NCBI GenBank assembly: GCA_002256705.1
Contig: NQJI01000008.1
Coordinates: 1-14,772, forward strand
Source: Methylococcaceae bacterium NSM2-1
GTDB taxonomy: Bacteria; Pseudomonadota; Gammaproteobacteria; Methylococcales; Methylomonadaceae
DNA: 14,772 bases
Direction of reading: 5' to 3'
This document shows positions 1 through 7,740 of this stretch, one piece after another. Both the position numbers and the translations under genes were made by a program. Within the stretch, counting starts at the first letter, position 1. Each line of letters opens with the position of its first letter. The notes under the pieces are model-generated. The model was given only the letters and a program-made list of their open reading frames with translations. It ran no database searches and was not told the DNA's origin.

Positions 1-572
1 TAACTACCCAGACGGTTAAAAACCCACGGTGTCCCCACTGTGGAAATCATCAACATAAGACCTGTAGCCAAGCTGATAAGTGGCGCATAAAAAGCCAAAA
101 ATACGGTAACTGCGGTTACTCCGATCGTTGCCACAACGGCAGGGGCCAGCAGGCGCAAATAGAGCGCGTCCAAAGCGTCAATATCCGCCGTCATGCGCGA
201 CAGTAAATCACCGCTGCGCAGTGCCGACAAACGCCCCGGAACCAACGGAATGAGCTGTTGAAAAAACCAGCTGCGTATTCCCGCCAATACCCGGAAAGTC
301 GCTTCATGGGTCACCAACCGTTCACCATAACGGCCCAAAGTACGGGTGATCGCCAAGGCGCGTATCTGCGCGGCAGGCAGCATAAAATTGAAGACCAGCG
401 TAGTGCCGTCAACAGCGACCAAGCCCGCTATAGCGGAAGAGCTGATAAACCAGCCTGACAGTGTTAATAACGCGATGGAGGCCAATGCGGTCAGCAAGGA
501 AAGGAAAATTCCGCCCGCTAACCAGACGCTATGTGGCTTGAATAATTTCAGGAAAAACCATAAATCTTTCAT
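1..572 (-). CDS. cydC: CydC, ABC exporter subunit for cysteine/glutathione (partial, C-terminus off left edge)
   Basis: The first 190 codons are visible and open to the window edge. The protein starts MKDLWFFLKLFKPHS and has an N-terminal membrane segment with the LSGWFISSSA motif, then GRYGERLVTHEATFRVL and SALRSGDLLSRM, which are typical of the CydC transmembrane domain. The nucleotide-binding domain lies outside the window. CydC pairs with CydD as a heterodimeric inner-membrane ABC exporter that moves cysteine and glutathione to the periplasm, which is needed for cytochrome bd and c-type cytochrome maturation (family knowledge). The ATG at 572-570 overlaps the TGA of cydD as ATGA, so the two are probably translationally coupled. 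Identity is secure; completeness cannot be judged here. Confidence 0.93.
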   Translation of the reverse strand, partial: MKDLWFFLKLFKPHSVWLAGGIFLSLLTALASIALLTLSGWFISSSAIAGLVAVDGTTLVFNFMLPAAQIRALAITRTLGRYGERLVTHEATFRVLAGIRSWFFQQLIPLVPGRLSALRSGDLLSRMTADIDALDALYLRLLAPAVVATIGVTAVTVFLAFYAPLISLATGLMLMISTVGTPWVFNRLGS

Positions 573-2290
573 GACACAACCTGCCCTTGCTGTAACTCTA
601 TCCGTCTGTCCATTCTCTGGATCACTACAGCGTCATGAGTGGCGATAATCAGGGTTTTATCTGTAAACAATTGATCGATGGCATCCAATAGCAGCGCTTT
701 ATTGGCTGCATCGAGATTTGCAGTAGGCTCATCCAGCAAGATAATGTCGGCATTTTTTAAAAATGCCCGGGCCAGCGCAATTCTTTGCACCTGTCCGCCA
801 GACAAGCCATAGCCCCGCTCGCCGACCGGAGTAAGCAAACCTTCCGGCAATTGTGCACTGAATTCAGTTACACCGGCCGCCTGCGCCGCATTAATAATGC
901 GTTGTTCAGATGCATCAGGATCGGCCAGCGCGACATTGTCTTTGATGCTGCCGTGGAAGATGTAGGTGTTCTGTCCCACCCATGCGATGGCCTCCGCGGC
1001 GCATTCGCGGTTAACCGTTTGGCCGTCAAGCAACACCTGGCCTTCTGTTGCTGACTCAAAACCTAATAACAGATTTAAAAGAGTCGTTTTTCCAGCGCCT
1101 GATTCACCGACCAGGGCAATTTTTTCACCGGCTGCAATGTGCAGATTAATGTCTGTTAAGACCTGCCGCTTGCCATACGATTTACTGACATTGTTAAATT
1201 CGATGAGATCAGTTGAAACGGGATGGCTATCGTCAACACAGCTTGCATTCAACGCATCTGCGTCTTGTTCCAGTATCGCGAGAATGGCATCAGTCGCCCC
1301 TAATGCCGCAGCCCGATCATGATAATTGATCGCCAACTGCCTAAGCGGCATAAAGAACTCAGGCGCCAGCAGCAGAACGAACAATGCTTCACTTAAACTG
1401 ATGTGTTCAGCCGGGCCGAAATGAATCAGTCCTAATAAGCCAAGCCCGACATACACGGCCACCAGGGCAACCGCAACCGCGCTAAAAAACTCCAGAATTG
1501 ACGACGATAAAAACGCAATACGCAATACCTCCATGGTTTTTTCCCGAAAACCATCGGCAATCCTGTTGATGTTTACCAGCTCCTGGGTAGCCTGGCCGAA
1601 CAGTTTGAGTGTTGCCAGCCCTTGTAAACGATCCAGAAAATAACCGCTCATTCTTGCCATCGCCAAAAACTGACTGCGATTAGCGGAGGCAGCCCCCATA
1701 CCGACTAATGCCATAAAAATCGGCACCAGTGGTCCTGTCACTAAAAAGATCAATCCGACCACCCAGTTGACCGGCATAACCACGACAATCATGATGAGCG
1801 GCAATACCCCGACTATCATTTGTTGGGGCAAATAACGCGAAAAATAATTTTCCAGTGCATCGACCTGTTCCAGTGTAACGGCCGCCAATTCACCGCTTTG
1901 ACGTTGCTTGATTTCGGCAGGCCCCAACGTTAAAAACCTAGCTAACAACTGTTGCCTTACCGACGTTCTGACTTGTGCGCCTGCTTCAAATCCCCAGGTC
2001 TGATGCCAATAAACACAAACGCTACGCAGGATGAAAACGGCTGTCAGCACGATGAATGGCGTAATTACCGACTTCCATGGCAACTTGTCGATAATGACGG
2101 CTTGCAGTATATAAGCCAGTGCTGCCGATTGAACAATAACGCCCAAGCCGTTGGTAATGCCCGCAACAGCAGCAAATAAAATGGACTTGCGAACGGCCTT
2201 GCTTTGCTCTTTTAACCAACCGGCACAGATTTTCTCCCTGACTTTGTTTTTATCGAAATAGGCTTGATTGTCTGTTTCTGTTAGCTGCAC
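569..2290 (-). CDS. cydD: CydD, ABC exporter subunit for cysteine/glutathione
   Basis: At 573 residues this is a full-length fused membrane and ATPase half-transporter, close to the E. coli CydD length of 588. Hydrophobic spans fill about residues 35-330. The ATPase domain follows, with Walker A GESGAGKTT at 395-403, Q-loop Q440, signature LSGGQ at 496-500, Walker B IILLDE at 516-521 and the H-loop histidine H552. It works with CydC in the inner membrane to export reduced thiols for cytochrome bd assembly. The start is GTG at 2290-2288, the only usable start after an in-frame TAA seven codons upstream; the ribosome site is weak (CGGA about 7 bases before it). The cydAB oxidase genes are not adjacent on the visible side. 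Confidence 0.95.
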   Translation of the reverse strand: MQLTETDNQAYFDKNKVREKICAGWLKEQSKAVRKSILFAAVAGITNGLGVIVQSAALAYILQAVIIDKLPWKSVITPFIVLTAVFILRSVCVYWHQTWGFEAGAQVRTSVRQQLLARFLTLGPAEIKQRQSGELAAVTLEQVDALENYFSRYLPQQMIVGVLPLIMIVVVMPVNWVVGLIFLVTGPLVPIFMALVGMGAASANRSQFLAMARMSGYFLDRLQGLATLKLFGQATQELVNINRIADGFREKTMEVLRIAFLSSSILEFFSAVAVALVAVYVGLGLLGLIHFGPAEHISLSEALFVLLLAPEFFMPLRQLAINYHDRAAALGATDAILAILEQDADALNASCVDDSHPVSTDLIEFNNVSKSYGKRQVLTDINLHIAAGEKIALVGESGAGKTTLLNLLLGFESATEGQVLLDGQTVNRECAAEAIAWVGQNTYIFHGSIKDNVALADPDASEQRIINAAQAAGVTEFSAQLPEGLLTPVGERGYGLSGGQVQRIALARAFLKNADIILLDEPTANLDAANKALLLDAIDQLFTDKTLIIATHDAVVIQRMDRRIELQQGQVVS

Positions 2291-2597
2291 TGATTTCCGC
2301 CACTTGTTTTATCGGTGAAAAGCATAACACAGTGGCTTTGATGAAAACCGTTGCGATGTTCTAATGCGTAATCAAAATTAACTGCATTGTTTAAATTCAG
2401 GTCTGGAATGTTTTTACCCACCTTAATTAACATAGTAAGAGGCAATCGTGTATAGCCAGGCGAGTTTGCCGTATGGCACTTAATGATAAGTTTGACGGCT
2501 TAGGGTTTAAAAGGGGTAAAAATTAGTACGGCGACAGCGATAAAAATTTATAAAAAATGAGTTTCCAATTTATAGTGCCGCCGTACTGTGTTTTTGA
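2291..2597. other. Non-coding stretch upstream of cydD
   Basis: No credible gene is seen in these 307 bases. Nearest cydD, a possible extended -10 for the minus strand (TGTTATGCT, the complement of 2321-2329) lies about 30 bases before the GTG, but its -35 is poor, so this is only a candidate promoter. I looked for an FNR/ANR-type box and found only isolated half-sites. The far end is occupied by the inverted-repeat element at 2525-2587. The rest (about 2340-2520) is AT-rich with no structure I recognise. Confidence 0.5.
2525..2587. repeat. 63-bp element with 9-bp perfect terminal inverted repeats
   Basis: AGTACGGCG at 2525-2533 is matched exactly by its reverse complement CGCCGTACT at 2579-2587, around a 45-base AT-rich interior. 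The interior just inside both arms is also loosely complementary (ACAGCGATAAAAATT against GCACTATAAATT). The size and ends suggest a very short MITE-like or other small palindromic element. No clear target-site duplication is seen. It sits 11 bases past the stop of the 75-residue gene, and on the minus strand it is followed by AATTTTT, so it may also act as that gene's terminator despite the long loop. Both readings are inference. Confidence 0.45.
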
Positions 2598-2825
2598 CTA
2601 GGGTTCTGTTTTATAACCCTTGTTGATGTCTTTTGATTTGCTCAAATTTTTAGTCCCATAGTCTTTAGTTATTTTGGATCTAACTGAAGAATCCGTCGGG
2701 TGAATTTCCGATGGAGCGCGAACATCCCCGGACGATAAATAGGTGAAAAACATGGGTAAGAAAATAAAAATAGCCACAAGTAGCAATATACCACCGATAA
2801 CATATAGAACTTTCAAGTCTTTCAT
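2598..2825 (-). CDS. Small single-span membrane protein of unknown function (75 aa)
   Basis: I do not recognise this protein. It has a short charged start (MKDLK), one strong hydrophobic segment at about residues 7-30 (LYVIGGILLLVAIFIFLPMF and on), then a polar tail rich in Ser, Lys, Asp and Thr. This looks like one transmembrane helix with a hydrophilic domain of about 45 residues, on the periplasmic side by the positive-inside rule. It is probably real: GGAG (complement of 2833-2836) lies 7 bases before the ATG, and the membrane/polar layout is coherent. It is monocistronic, followed by the inverted-repeat element and preceded by non-coding DNA. The lipobox pattern is absent. Confidence 0.6.
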   Translation of the reverse strand: MKDLKVLYVIGGILLLVAIFIFLPMFFTYLSSGDVRAPSEIHPTDSSVRSKITKDYGTKNLSKSKDINKGYKTEP

Positions 2826-3283
2826 AGAATCACTCCGTTTATTTGAACTTCAGCCGGATTTAACTCACTGCCTGAAGTAAAGTTAAAAAGACGCGACCAA
2901 TGTAAAACCCGCCGCGAACCCAAACATTGCTGGAGCGTTGCTTTGTAAGCTCCGCAGGGGTGAACCCATCAAGTGAAAGTTTTCTCCAGGAAGCACACCG
3001 TAAGTTAACCCAGATTCGATTGTGCTCTAACGGCAAAAGAATGGCAAGGGTTACTGATATGAGCTGTGGCTTGCAAACAAGCCGTTTAATTGTCTGCAAT
3101 CAATGACCTTAAACCTGTGGTTTTACCTGGTACCGCCCATCTCAATGTCATCCTTCATTTGGTCACAGACATTAAAGCAGAAAACTCAATCCTTATTATT
3201 GCCGCCAAGTCTGTTTTGCAATTAATTTTAGTTACAGGAAATTATGTAGGTATTGATGAACCAGTAAGGCGGATGTGCGTAGA
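2826..3283. other. Gene-poor stretch between the small membrane gene and the RAYT relic
   Basis: Two open frames cross this region (2860-3099 minus and 3090-3302 plus). Both begin with TTG, lack a ribosome site and resemble no family I know, so I do not call them genes. A 7-bp inverted repeat, ACTTCAG at 2847-2853 and CTGAAGT at 2872-2878 with an 18-base loop, lies just upstream of the small membrane gene. Nothing else is recognisable. The region may be debris of mobile or repeated DNA, as next to the RAYT relic. Confidence 0.4.
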
Positions 3284-3307
3284 TTGGATTAGCGAAGTAT
3301 AATCCAA
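3284..3307. repeat. REP-like palindrome near the RAYT relic
   Basis: TTGGATTA at 3284-3291 and TAATCCAA at 3300-3307 form a perfect 8-bp inverted repeat around the loop GCGAAGTA. Palindromes of the form GGATTAGCG...TAATCC are the usual REP units accompanying RAYT transposases. This one lies about 90 bases upstream of a RAYT pseudogene, as expected for such a pair. The palindrome is seen directly; its REP identity is inferred from the neighbour. Confidence 0.55.
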
Positions 3308-3396
3308 CATTTTAACGCTGATGCTTCGAATTGCTGCAGGGCCATTTTTATGGAAGATTACCGGTGCAAAATTCCTGGATGGCATATGCTTTTTAC

Positions 3397-3799
3397 ATGC
3401 AAAATTATCGCCGTTATCATATTCCCGGTGGGTGTTATTTTTTCCTGTCAATTTGCTGGAAAGGAACAATACGCTGTTGATTGATCACATTGATTTATTG
3501 CTGGAATCAATATGGTTATGCCAACAAAAACATCCTTTTCATATCGATGCCTGGGTGGTGTTGCCGAAGCCTATGCATTGCATCTGGACATTACCGGAAG
3601 GTGATGATGATTTTTCCTATTGCTGAAAAATGATCAAAACTCAATTCTCAAAGGATTATCTCAAGTTGAACGGCGTTCCAAAGTACGAATCAAGCGTGGT
3701 GAACGAGGTATTTGGCAGCGCCGTTTCCAAGAACATGTGATTCGTCATGATTGAGACTCTGCGACTCATATGGATTAACTTCATTTTAATCCGGTTTGA
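3397..3799 (+). pseudogene. Decayed RAYT (REP-associated IS200-like Y1 transposase)
   Basis: Conserved RAYT blocks appear in order but in three reading phases. MQNYRRYHIPGGCYF starts at 3397. A one-base loss in the T-run near 3437-3447 shifts to VNLLERN...HPFHIDAWVVLP. A second shift near 3620 leads to LLKND...ERRSKVRIKRGERGIWQRRFQEHVIRHD. The same frame then holds a TGA at 3752-3754, a TAA at 3776-3778 inside the block that normally reads HVDYIHFNPV, and a TGA at 3797-3799. The catalytic His-hydrophobe-His motif, normally DHMH, reads KPMH, and the tyrosine before the HVDYIHFNP block is a serine. The gene is therefore inactive. RAYTs mobilise or process REP palindromes (family knowledge). It is the only plus-strand coding remnant in the window. 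Confidence 0.85.
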
Positions 3800-3862
3800 G
3801 CTAACTGGTTGAAGTAAAATATGAATCTCAACACTTTAAGAAATAAAATATAGGGACCCTGC

Positions 3863-4819
3863 TCAGATAATGGCTTTAGCCTGAAGATCAGCATGGTAAG
3901 AGGATCTGACCATGGGCGCACTGGCTACCTGCTTAAAGCCTAGTTGCATTGCAAAAGCGCCATACTCATCGAATTGTTCCGGGGTGATATAGCTCTTGAC
4001 GGGTAAATGTGCCTTGGTTGGCTGTAGATATTGGCCCAGTGTCAGCATCGAGCATCCGTGAGCTAGTAAATCTTTCATGACCTGGTGAACTTCTTCCTGC
4101 TCCTCCCCTACGCCAAGCATGAGTCCTGATTTGGTAGGCGTTTGCGGCTGTGCTTTACCATAATTGCCTAGCAGTTCCAGAGAACCCGGATAATCTGCGC
4201 CGGGGCGCACTTGCTTATATAATCTCGGAACTGTTTCCAGATTATGGTTGAACACATCACAGGGTTCTCTGGCGAGTATTTCTATGGCTTTATCCATGCG
4301 GCCACGAAAATCCGGAACCAAAATTTCAATTTTTGTAGCGGGTGTTTGCTGGCGGATTTTTTTTATACACTCGGCAAAATGTCCGGCCCCACCATCTCTT
4401 AAATCATCACGATCCACCGAAGTGATAACCACATACTTTAATGCCATTGCCTGTATGGCATCGGCCAGGTTCTGCGGTTCATTGTTATCCAGTGCCAGGG
4501 GTTTGCCATGCGCTACATCGCAAAAAGGGCAGCGGCGGGTACACAAATCGCCCATTATCATGAACGTGGCGGTACCGTGCTGAAAACATTCACTCAGGTT
4601 TGGGCAGGCGGCTTCTTCACAAACCGTATGCAGTTGGTGGTCACGCAACAAGTGTTTGATTTTTGTGATCTCGTCACTGGCTGAAAGTTTTACGCGTATC
4701 CAGTCGGGTTTACGCAAAACAGTATCACTAGACTCAACTTTTATCGGGATGCGCGCCAGTTTTTCAGCACTACGTTGGTGCGATTCAGGGGTAGAGCGGG
4801 ACGGTGCTTGAATGGTCAT
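3863..4819 (-). CDS. lipA: Lipoyl synthase (radical SAM)
   Basis: The enzyme inserts two sulfurs into protein-bound octanoyl groups to form the lipoyl cofactor of pyruvate and 2-oxoglutarate dehydrogenases and the glycine cleavage H protein. At 318 residues it matches the family (E. coli 321). The auxiliary cluster cysteines C67, C72 and C78 lie in [12 protein letters not shown]; the radical-SAM cluster cysteines C93, C97 and C100 lie in CTRRCPFC. The conserved RSSYHAD near the C-terminus supplies the serine ligand of the auxiliary cluster. Its ATG overlaps the TGA of lipB by 4 bases (4816-4819). It is the last gene of the long minus-strand cluster; no convincing terminator was seen beyond it. 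Confidence 0.97.
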   Translation of the reverse strand: MTIQAPSRSTPESHQRSAEKLARIPIKVESSDTVLRKPDWIRVKLSASDEITKIKHLLRDHQLHTVCEEAACPNLSECFQHGTATFMIMGDLCTRRCPFCDVAHGKPLALDNNEPQNLADAIQAMALKYVVITSVDRDDLRDGGAGHFAECIKKIRQQTPATKIEILVPDFRGRMDKAIEILAREPCDVFNHNLETVPRLYKQVRPGADYPGSLELLGNYGKAQPQTPTKSGLMLGVGEEQEEVHQVMKDLLAHGCSMLTLGQYLQPTKAHLPVKSYITPEQFDEYGAFAMQLGFKQVASAPMVRSSYHADLQAKAII

Positions 4820-5421
4820 GATTGTAGTGCCGTAGTGATAGCCTGAATAACGGAGCTTGCAAGTTGATTGGTGCTGATGGTTACACCTAAATCAGACAGT
4901 TGAGTGACTTTAAGATCCGAATAGCCGCAAGTATTAATGTGGTCGAAAGGGCTTAACTCCATGTCATTATTGAGACTTAAGCCATGGTAGCTACAGTTTT
5001 TTTTAATTCTTAAACCGATAGAGCCGATTTTTTTATCATTTACATAAACGCCGGGCGCATCAGCTCTGGAAACGGCCATTATGCCATGCTTGGCTAGGGT
5101 GCTAATCATGGCTAGTTCTAAAATGGTAACCAATTCGCGTATGTTGATTTTTAAGCGTTTAATATCTAATAAGGTGTAAATCACCAGTTGCCCGGGGCCG
5201 TGATAAGTGACTTGTCCGCCCCGGTCAGAATTAATGACCGGAATATTGCCGGTATTTAACAAATGCTCACGTTTTCCGTTCAAGCCCAGTGTGTAAACGG
5301 GAAAGTGTTCTACTATCCACAGCTCGTCAGCCGTATCTGTGTTACGCTCCTGAGTGAAGCGCTGCATATCCTGCCAAGTGGTATCGTAATCCTGCAAGCC
5401 TAAGTTACGTATCACTACCAT
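4816..5421 (-). CDS. lipB: Octanoyl-[ACP]:protein N-octanoyltransferase
   Basis: LipB transfers octanoate from acyl carrier protein to the lipoyl domains that LipA then sulfurates. The 201-residue protein has the family block [14 protein letters not shown] at 67-80, the catalytic lysine K131 in [10 protein letters not shown], and the catalytic cysteine C165 in HINTCGY, equivalent to E. coli K135 and C169. The start ATG at 5421-5419 follows the ybeD stop by 16 bases with no good Shine-Dalgarno, so expression probably depends on coupling to ybeD. The order dat-ybeD-lipB-lipA keeps the ybeD-lipB-lipA linkage known from enterobacteria. Confidence 0.96.
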   Translation of the reverse strand: MVVIRNLGLQDYDTTWQDMQRFTQERNTDTADELWIVEHFPVYTLGLNGKREHLLNTGNIPVINSDRGGQVTYHGPGQLVIYTLLDIKRLKINIRELVTILELAMISTLAKHGIMAVSRADAPGVYVNDKKIGSIGLRIKKNCSYHGLSLNNDMELSPFDHINTCGYSDLKVTQLSDLGVTISTNQLASSVIQAITTALQS

Positions 5422-5437
5422 TATGGTGATTTATATT

Positions 5438-5701
5438 TTACAAAGCCATCAGAACATGAGGATGATCAGTTAAATCCTGATAAATGGCATCCAGTTGTTG
5501 TTTGCTGGAGGCTTCCACGATGACGGTTACTGCGATGTAATTGCCGTCTTTGCTGGCTCGTGTAGATACTGCGCCCTCTTTAATATCGGGCGCATGGCGA
5601 CGCACAATTTCTATCACCAACAGGTCGAGCTCCAGATTAGCCTTGCCCATTGCTTTGATAGGAAATTGGCAGGGAAATTCCAAAAGCGTTTCTTCGCTCA
5701 T
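5438..5701 (-). CDS. ybeD: YbeD family protein (DUF493)
   Basis: A small cytoplasmic protein of the YbeD/DUF493 family, commonly found between dacA and lipB; its biochemical role is not established. The conserved body reads LLEFPCQFPIKAMGKA, then RRHAPDIKEGAVSTRASKDGNY and VEASSKQQLDAIYQDL, aligning along the E. coli protein. A longer frame could start at 5749 and would add 16 residues. I prefer ATG 5701-5699 because it gives MSEETLLEFP, exactly 87 residues as in E. coli, and makes an ATGA overlap with the dat stop (5698-5701). No separate ribosome site is seen, consistent with coupling to dat. Confidence 0.9.
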   Translation of the reverse strand: MSEETLLEFPCQFPIKAMGKANLELDLLVIEIVRRHAPDIKEGAVSTRASKDGNYIAVTVIVEASSKQQLDAIYQDLTDHPHVLMAL

Positions 5702-6543
5702 AATAAGGATTGTTTGTAAGCCTGAAAAAGTTGATTCATGGTTTGCCATACCGGGCCGGGTTTGCCATCTGATACAGGTTTAGAATCAAGTTCAACGATG
5801 GGAATAATCTCACGGGTAGAACTGGTTACCCAGATTTCGCTGGCAGTTAGTAACGCAGCAAATGGAATTTTGTCTTCAGAGTAGGGAATGTTATTTTTTC
5901 GGGCAATGTCCAGAATCACATCGCGGGTAATGCCGGGCAAAATGTCATTGCCTTTAGGTGGCGTACACAATACGCCATCAATAACTGCAAAAACATTACT
6001 GGCCGCACCTTCAATGACATAACCGTCTTTTACCAAAAGCGCTTCGGCGCAACCCTGGTCTATTGCCTCTTGTCTGTGCAGGATATTGCCTAGAAGCGTG
6101 ATGGCTTTTACATTGCAAAATTTCCAGCGGGTGTCATCCATGCTGACAGCTTTTACTCCCTTGTTTAAACCGGCAAAGGGTACGATAGCTGAGCACATGG
6201 CAAAAACCGTGGCGGGTGTATTGTCGGGGAAAGCGTGATCTCTTTTGGGGGCAACACCGCGGGTGATCTGTAGATAAATATACTGATCAAAATTTGAATC
6301 CAGCAATGGAGTCAATATTTCCACCCATTGCTCACGGGTGTGGGGGTTAGCCAAACGAATAGCCTCCAAGCTGTTTTCCAAGCGCTCCAGGTGCTCTTGA
6401 AAATGAAATAAATGACCGGAATAAGAAGGGATGACTTCATAAACGCCGTCGCCAAATAAAAATCCGCGATCCAGTACCGAAACTTTTGCTTCATTCAGCG
6501 GAAGATACTGACCGTTTAAATAGACGGTTTTACTTTCCATCAT
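5698..6543 (-). CDS. dat: D-amino acid (D-alanine) aminotransferase, PLP fold type IV
   Basis: It interconverts D-alanine and 2-oxoglutarate with pyruvate and D-glutamate, which could feed peptidoglycan precursors. The 281 residues fit the family. RGFLFGDGVYEVI at 26-38 is the D-aminotransferase opening. TRGVAPKRDHAFP at 94-106 is the substrate-carboxylate loop that distinguishes D-amino acid from branched-chain aminotransferases. K146 in NVKAITLLGN is the expected PLP-binding lysine, and E178 in IEGAASNVF is the residue that contacts the pyridine nitrogen. GGAG lies 7 bases before ATG 6543-6541; a second ATG follows at once (6540). The gene overlaps the dac stop by 14 bases and ybeD by 4. 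Branched-chain aminotransferase activity is the main alternative and is less likely. Confidence 0.9.
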   Translation of the reverse strand: MMESKTVYLNGQYLPLNEAKVSVLDRGFLFGDGVYEVIPSYSGHLFHFQEHLERLENSLEAIRLANPHTREQWVEILTPLLDSNFDQYIYLQITRGVAPKRDHAFPDNTPATVFAMCSAIVPFAGLNKGVKAVSMDDTRWKFCNVKAITLLGNILHRQEAIDQGCAEALLVKDGYVIEGAASNVFAVIDGVLCTPPKGNDILPGITRDVILDIARKNNIPYSEDKIPFAALLTASEIWVTSSTREIIPIVELDSKPVSDGKPGPVWQTMNQLFQAYKQSLL

Positions 6544-7705
6544 CTGACTTCTCCATCATCATCAAAACACTATCAGAGAGTCTTTGAATGATGTTGCCTT
6601 GATCCACAGATTTCAGGGCTATCAAATCTTTTTCAGCAATCACCTGATCTTTAAGATTGACCTTGACAGAGCCAAGCTTTGCTCCTTCTGTAACCGGCGC
6701 CGTGATTTTTTTGTCGACGGTAATAACGGCTTTAAGGTCGCCATATTGGCGGCGAGGAATGGTCGCGTAAAGATCTTCGACCAAGCCTAATGGTATGGTT
6801 TTACTTGCCCCTTTCCAAATCCTGGCTTCATTTAAAGGTGTTTTTCCTTCATACAAGCGGTGTGATTCAAAAAACCTGAAGCCGTAATTGAGTAGCGATT
6901 GATTTTCATTGGCTCTGGAATTGGCACTTTTTGCGCCCATGACTACGGAAATGAGACGCATGTCTTCTCTTAGCGCAGAGGCAACCAAACAATAACCGGC
7001 ATCATCAGTAAAGCCGGTTTTAACGCCGTCAACTGACTCGTCGCGCGAAAGCAATTGGTTACGATTATGCTGGGTAATTTTGTTAAAGGTAAATTCTTTT
7101 TGCGAAAACCAGCGATAGTAGTCGGGAAATTCCTTGATTAACGCTGTGGTGAGAATCGCCAAATCACGTGCGCTGGTGTAATGGTCTTCCATGGGTAGCC
7201 CGTCACTGTTTTTAAAATGGCTGTTTGTCATTCCCAGTCGTGCAGCATGCTGATTCATCATGTCGGCAAATGTAGCTTCATTCCCTGCGACATGTTCAGC
7301 CAAAGCGACACTGGCATCATTGCCGGATTGAATGATGACTCCTTTTAGCAAATCTTCAACTTTAACCTGTTTGCCGAGCTCGACAAACATACGTGAGCCG
7401 GATGTTTTCCAGGCCTTTTCGCTGATATGGGCCATATCTTCAAGATGTAAGTGGCCATTGCTGAGCTCTCTAAACACCACATAAACCGTCATTATCTTGG
7501 TAAGACTGGCGGGGGCTAGTTTGGCGTCCGCGTTGTTTTCCGCCAGAATTTTTCCGGTATGATAATCCTGTAATATAAAAGCAGTGGCAGCTATGTTGGG
7601 TGGGGGGGGCGTTGCAATTTCAGCGTTTTCTGCGTTTGCCTGAAAGAGGGTAATCAGTAGGCCAAAAAATAAAAATAGGGTGAATTTTTTTTTAAAAGGG
7701 TTCAT
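6530..7705 (-). CDS. dacA: D-alanyl-D-alanine carboxypeptidase, PBP5/6 type
   Basis: A periplasmic low-molecular-weight penicillin-binding protein that removes the terminal D-alanine of stem pentapeptides. The 391 residues begin with a signal peptide (KKK, then a hydrophobic core, cleavage likely after ANA at 23-25). The serine-peptidase motifs are S67-L-T-K70, S127-G-N129 and K229-T-G231. A PBP5 C-terminal beta domain follows, ending in an amphipathic segment at about 371-388 (IIQRLSDSVLMMMEK) that would anchor it to the inner membrane. AAAGAG lies just before the ATG. Nine A bases encode the early lysines and eight C bases encode the PPPP run after the signal peptide. DacC or DacD naming is equally possible from sequence alone. 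Confidence 0.95.
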   Translation of the reverse strand: MNPFKKKFTLFLFFGLLITLFQANAENAEIATPPPPNIAATAFILQDYHTGKILAENNADAKLAPASLTKIMTVYVVFRELSNGHLHLEDMAHISEKAWKTSGSRMFVELGKQVKVEDLLKGVIIQSGNDASVALAEHVAGNEATFADMMNQHAARLGMTNSHFKNSDGLPMEDHYTSARDLAILTTALIKEFPDYYRWFSQKEFTFNKITQHNRNQLLSRDESVDGVKTGFTDDAGYCLVASALREDMRLISVVMGAKSANSRANENQSLLNYGFRFFESHRLYEGKTPLNEARIWKGASKTIPLGLVEDLYATIPRRQYGDLKAVITVDKKITAPVTEGAKLGSVKVNLKDQVIAEKDLIALKSVDQGNIIQRLSDSVLMMMEKSDDGK

Positions 7706-7740
7706 TGCTCTTTAATATCGACAGTAAAACAATATACTGT

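Noticed and set aside
346..648. Plus-strand open frame opposite cydC/cydD
   Set aside because: Antisense shadow of two well-supported genes.
2330..2400. FNR/ANR box upstream of cydD
   Set aside because: Only separate TTGAT and ATCAA half-sites; no TTGAT-N4-ATCAA arrangement.
2860..3099. 79-codon minus-strand open frame ending ...GGFYIGRVFLT...
   Set aside because: TTG start, no ribosome site, no recognisable family and no coherent protein pattern.
3090..3302. 70-codon plus-strand open frame
   Set aside because: TTG start without a ribosome site; its 3' end runs into the REP-like palindrome, so the last codons are repeat sequence.
3852..3860. AGGGACCCT palindrome after lipA as a terminator
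   Set aside because: A one-base loop and a broken T-run do not make a workable intrinsic terminator.
5702..5749. Upstream extension of ybeD by 16 residues
   Set aside because: The extension overlaps dat coding sequence; the 5701 start gives the family length and an ATGA junction.
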